A stretch of 64,000 nt of DNA, taken from assembly GCF_017377395.1 (NCBI RefSeq), contig NZ_CP061800.1, forward strand, positions 7,549,001 through 7,613,000. The letters run 5' to 3'. The notes beneath the pieces are model-generated. The model was not told the origin of the DNA. It saw nothing but the letters and a program-made list of their open reading frames with translations, and made no database searches. Positions within the stretch are counted from its first letter, which is position 1. Every line of letters starts with the position of its first letter. A program made the position numbers and the translations under genes. This stretch comes from Desulfonema magnum. Its GTDB lineage: Bacteria > Desulfobacterota > Desulfobacteria > Desulfobacterales > 4be13. Shown here piece after piece: positions 60,905-64,000 of this stretch.

Positions 60905-63802
60905 ATGATTTTCAACACAAATCCCTATATTGTCGGAAAGCCGGTGGGCGGAACCCGGGCCTTTGTCGGTCGTGCAAATATTTTACAAAAAGTGCTGCGA
61001 TTTATCAGAGAACCTTATGAAAATACAATGGTTTTCTATGGAAAAAAACACATTGGGAAAACATCTGTCTTACAAGAACTGACAGTGCGTTTGCCCCGGA
61101 AAGGGCCTTATGTTCCGATTTATTTTGATTTGCAGGACAAGGCCAGTTTTTCTCCGGAGCAGGTGATAAGATATCTGACCCATCAGATTTTGCATATTCT
61201 TGATATTTCTCCGTCAGACCATTTAAAAGCTTTTTTTGATTCTCAGAAGGCTGTTTCCGATACCCCGGGAGATGGTGATATTTTAATAAAATTTCAAAAA
61301 ATTTTTCTTCCTTATGTCCTTTCCCGCCTGCCTGAGGGGGCCTCGCTTATATTACTTTTTGATGAATTTGATATGCTGGACAACTTTGGCAATGAGCCGT
61401 CTGTGTCCGTGCTTTTTCCTTACCTGCGTAATTTGATGACCATGAGTCCCGCATTGGAAACGAAGAAGCAGACATTATCTGATACAAGACGGTTAAAATT
61501 CGTTTTCACAGTTGCACGGCGTCCCAAGGATCTTTCCCGTGCATGTCTTTCTCTTTTCAGAGGAATAAAATTTCATCATATTTCTCTTTTATCTCAGAAA
61601 GACCTGTCTGAACTGGTGTATCTTTCAAAACAGAATGCTTCTTTAAAGTGGCCTGATGAACTGTTAATACAAATTCGGCATCTGACAGGCGGCCATGCCT
61701 GCCTGACCCAGTGGCTCTGCCGGACCATATGGGAAAAAATTTATGATAAAAACCCGGAAGAGGTCCCTGTTGTTCAGGCCAAAGATATAGAAATGGCAGT
61801 TCCTGAAGCCCTGGAAAATGCCAAAGATACATTGGAACACTTATGGGAGGGATTAGGTCTGGCTGAACGGGTGGTTGCCTCTGCTTTGGCTGAAACAGGC
61901 TCCCAGACAATTTCCAGGGAGGAATTTGAGAAACATCTCCGGGGAAGCGGTGCGCATATCCTGATCGGAGATTTGCAGAATGTCCCCAAATCGCTTAAAG
62001 AATGGGATCTGATCGAGCCGGAAGGGAACGGATACCGCATCCGGATTGAAATGTGGCGGCAATGGCTTATTCAATACAAACCCCTGGCCCGGGTTCGGGA
62101 AGAAATACAAAAAATTTTAGAGACTTCGGAACAGCTTTTCAAAGCAGCCCGAAAATTCTATAAAAGCGGTGAGCTTGAAGAGGCATCTCCGTTACTTCAG
62201 CAGGTGGTTCATCTTGATCCCAGTCAGCGCAAAGCTTATCAGATGCTGGCTGAGATTTTTCTGGCTCAGGGAAATACCGATGAGGCTTTAAAATCACTTG
62301 AATCTCTTTATAAACACAATCCCTGGACAGCACGTCCCCGTCTTGTCCAGGCGCTGATCAGTCAGACCAGACATAAAAAACAGGAAACTGAGAAGCTGGC
62401 GCTTTATGAAAAAATTCTGGAATTAGATCCCAGACAGCCCGAAGCTGTTTCAGAATATAAAAAGATTTATGAAAAACAAGGGGATATGGCTTATGAAAAC
62501 AATGAATTATATAAGGCCATGGAAGCCTACAAAAAAATCGGGGCAAAGGAAAAAGCCGAGAAGGTAAAAAAAAGGCTCAGGTTGGAGAATTTATACCAGC
62601 AGGCACTGGATGCGCTGAAAAAAAATAAAAAAGAAACTGCTCAGAAATTATTGGCAAAAGTGCTGTCCGAGGAACCTTCGTTCCGGGAGGCGACACGCTA
62701 TATGCACATGGCCGTGACCGGCATGGATATTATCAGTTTTAAGAATCCGATTACAGGATTCAGGGAAAGCAGTCTTGAAAAAATATGGCCGGATTTTAAA
62801 TCCGTTTCTCACAAATTTCAGAAATGGCTTCCCTCGTCCAAACTTACAAGTGAAAAACTGGGCGGGATTGGCACTTACAAACTGATCCGCAAGATCGCAA
62901 GCGGGGGAATGGCGGATTTGTTTCTGGCGGTCAACGAAAAAGGGGAGTTCCGGCGAACCGTTATCATCAAAAAAGTCTTACCTCATCTTGTTGAAAATGA
63001 GCAGTTTATCGCAATGTTTAAGCAGGAGGCGAGGCTGGCGGCTTCGCTGTATCACCCCAATATTGTTCAGATCATTGACTTTTACGAAGACCAGAATGCC
63101 ATTATCATGGAATACATCCGGGGAAAAAATTTGTCTGAAATCACAGATGTGGTAAAAACGCCTTTTTCTGTTGATCAGGCGGTTTTTGTCGCGTCACAAA
63201 TCTGCAAGGGCTTGCAGCATGCCCATTTTAAAAAACATGATGAGCAGAGGACATGGCTGAATATTGTTCATCGGGATATTAAGCCGAGCAATATCCTTAT
63301 CTCATTTAACGGCGAAGTAAAGATCACGGATTTCGGAATTTCCAAAGCAAATTCTGAAACCATGTCCGGGGTGATGACCATGCCCGGGGAAGTCAAAGGC
63401 ACACTTGCCTATATCGCTCCTGAACAGTTGTCAGAAGGTGTGAAACACTTGGACAGCAGAGGAGATATTTATTCTTTTGGTCTTGTTTTCTACGAGATTT
63501 TATCCGGAAAAAAATTACGCCATTTTATTGATGAGGTCACTCCGATAAAAGTGTATAAACTAATTATACAAAATGATATTGTCCCTATTATAAAACTGAG
63601 GTCAGATATTCCGCGTGAATTAAACCGGATTGTAATGAAATGCCTGGAAAGTGATAAAGAATCAAGATACCAGAATACACAGAAACTGAATCAAGACCTG
63701 GATCGCCTCAGAAAAAGCCTGAACATGACTTATGACGCGTCAAATCTTGCAGATTTCATGAAAAAATATTTCAGAGACGCACAAAAAGACCAGGGATTTT
63801 AA
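60905..63802 (+). CDS. AAA ATPase - TPR - Ser/Thr protein kinase fusion
   Basis: A 965-residue signalling protein. N-terminal ATPase: Walker A GKKHIGKTS at 46-54, Walker B LILLFDEFDM near 147, then a winged-helix-like part to about 395. TPR repeats follow (about 395-600: AARKFYKSGELEEASPLLQQ, LAEIFLAQGNTDEALKSL and more). The Hanks-type kinase is at about 654-930 with glycine loop IASGGMADLF, VIIKK, HRDIKPSN near 790, DFGIS and GTLAYIAPEQ. All catalytic residues are present, so it should be active. In most bacterial fusions the kinase is N-terminal; here it is at the end. No ribosome site is clear at ATG 60905. Output unknown. Confidence 0.92.
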   Translation: MIFNTNPYIVGKPVGGTRAFVGRANILQKVLRFIREPYENTMVFYGKKHIGKTSVLQELTVRLPRKGPYVPIYFDLQDKASFSPEQVIRYLTHQILHILDISPSDHLKAFFDSQKAVSDTPGDGDILIKFQKIFLPYVLSRLPEGASLILLFDEFDMLDNFGNEPSVSVLFPYLRNLMTMSPALETKKQTLSDTRRLKFVFTVARRPKDLSRACLSLFRGIKFHHISLLSQKDLSELVYLSKQNASLKWPDELLIQIRHLTGGHACLTQWLCRTIWEKIYDKNPEEVPVVQAKDIEMAVPEALENAKDTLEHLWEGLGLAERVVASALAETGSQTISREEFEKHLRGSGAHILIGDLQNVPKSLKEWDLIEPEGNGYRIRIEMWRQWLIQYKPLARVREEIQKILETSEQLFKAARKFYKSGELEEASPLLQQVVHLDPSQRKAYQMLAEIFLAQGNTDEALKSLESLYKHNPWTARPRLVQALISQTRHKKQETEKLALYEKILELDPRQPEAVSEYKKIYEKQGDMAYENNELYKAMEAYKKIGAKEKAEKVKKRLRLENLYQQALDALKKNKKETAQKLLAKVLSEEPSFREATRYMHMAVTGMDIISFKNPITGFRESSLEKIWPDFKSVSHKFQKWLPSSKLTSEKLGGIGTYKLIRKIASGGMADLFLAVNEKGEFRRTVIIKKVLPHLVENEQFIAMFKQEARLAASLYHPNIVQIIDFYEDQNAIIMEYIRGKNLSEITDVVKTPFSVDQAVFVASQICKGLQHAHFKKHDEQRTWLNIVHRDIKPSNILISFNGEVKITDFGISKANSETMSGVMTMPGEVKGTLAYIAPEQLSEGVKHLDSRGDIYSFGLVFYEILSGKKLRHFIDEVTPIKVYKLIIQNDIVPIIKLRSDIPRELNRIVMKCLESDKESRYQNTQKLNQDLDRLRKSLNMTYDASNLADFMKKYFRDAQKDQGF

Positions 63803-64000
63803 CAGACAGCTAAAGGAACTCGAACTAAATAATATACCCGATAAAATGGGAATGCAGAATTTCACCCCTCAGCACTTATCTGGTCGGATACAATATGCTT
63901 TAGCTTCTGTATAGCGGCTGTCAATGGAAGATGATTCCCATTGACAAGTCTCCTGATAATCCTGAAAAACCGGATTTCATCTGGCAGTCTGTTTACCACC
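63803..64000. other. Right-edge gap
   Basis: Nothing recognised in the last 200 bp. A GTCAATGGAAGATGATTCCCATTGAC palindrome (first and last 9 bases pair) lies near 63919-63944. Confidence 0.5.

Overview
The window reads as a chromosomal segment of a Gram-negative, repeat-rich bacterium, most likely a Desulfobacterota member of the Desulfobacterales / Desulfonema type. This is inferred from the rimP-nusA-infB-DUF503-rbfA-nrnA-truB-rpsO-pnp operon, the deltaproteobacterial flavour of the hypothetical proteins, and the density of REP, MITE and heptamer repeats. No rRNA is present to settle taxonomy. All calls come from reading the sequence; no database search was run.

Layout. (1) 1-5.2 kb, minus strand: the 5' part of recQ, an EamA exporter, a possible SidJ-related pseudokinase and a DUF985 cupin, with small palindromic elements between them. 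(2) 5.66-24.3 kb, plus strand: a class 1 DISARM anti-phage locus, drmD (SNF2 helicase), drmMI (adenine methyltransferase), drmA (helicase) and drmB (DUF1998), without a recognisable drmC. Its gaps are filled with foreign material: a Phd/VapC toxin-antitoxin pair bracketed by 65-bp direct repeats, an orphan RHH gene, a decayed AAA-ATPase gene, a REP array with its own RAYT (Y1 transposase) in the middle, 14 tandem 61-bp repeats, and 4 inverted 51-bp repeats. (3) 24.5-27.6 kb, minus strand: a B12-binding-like protein and two cell-wall genes, nagZ and mltG. (4) 27.7-39.0 kb, plus strand: tRNA-Gly(CCC) with a near-consensus promoter, then the translation / RNA-processing operon, in which several gaps carry mirrored 7-bp repeats. 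(5) 39.5-53.7 kb, mostly minus strand: two toxin-antitoxin pairs, a hybrid histidine kinase, a chemotaxis receptor, an ORF-less group II intron relic, a group II intron whose reverse transcriptase is split by an IS4-family element, a collapsed Dcm/HNH restriction-modification locus, and a small membrane-protein gene split by a 147-bp MITE. (6) 54.3-63.8 kb: a large alpha-2-macroglobulin-like protein, a PilZ protein, two tandem dodecins and an AAA-TPR-Ser/Thr kinase fusion.

How it fits together. The DISARM core genes look intact even though nearly every intergenic gap has been colonised, and the drmMI target-recognition region looks exchanged. At least nine families of small palindromic or heptamer repeats occur. 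Several have rewritten gene ends (drmA, brnA, the RHH gene, the DUF2283 gene), one lies in frame inside the macroglobulin gene, and one has split a gene with a TA target duplication. Excision of that element in silico restores the frame exactly.
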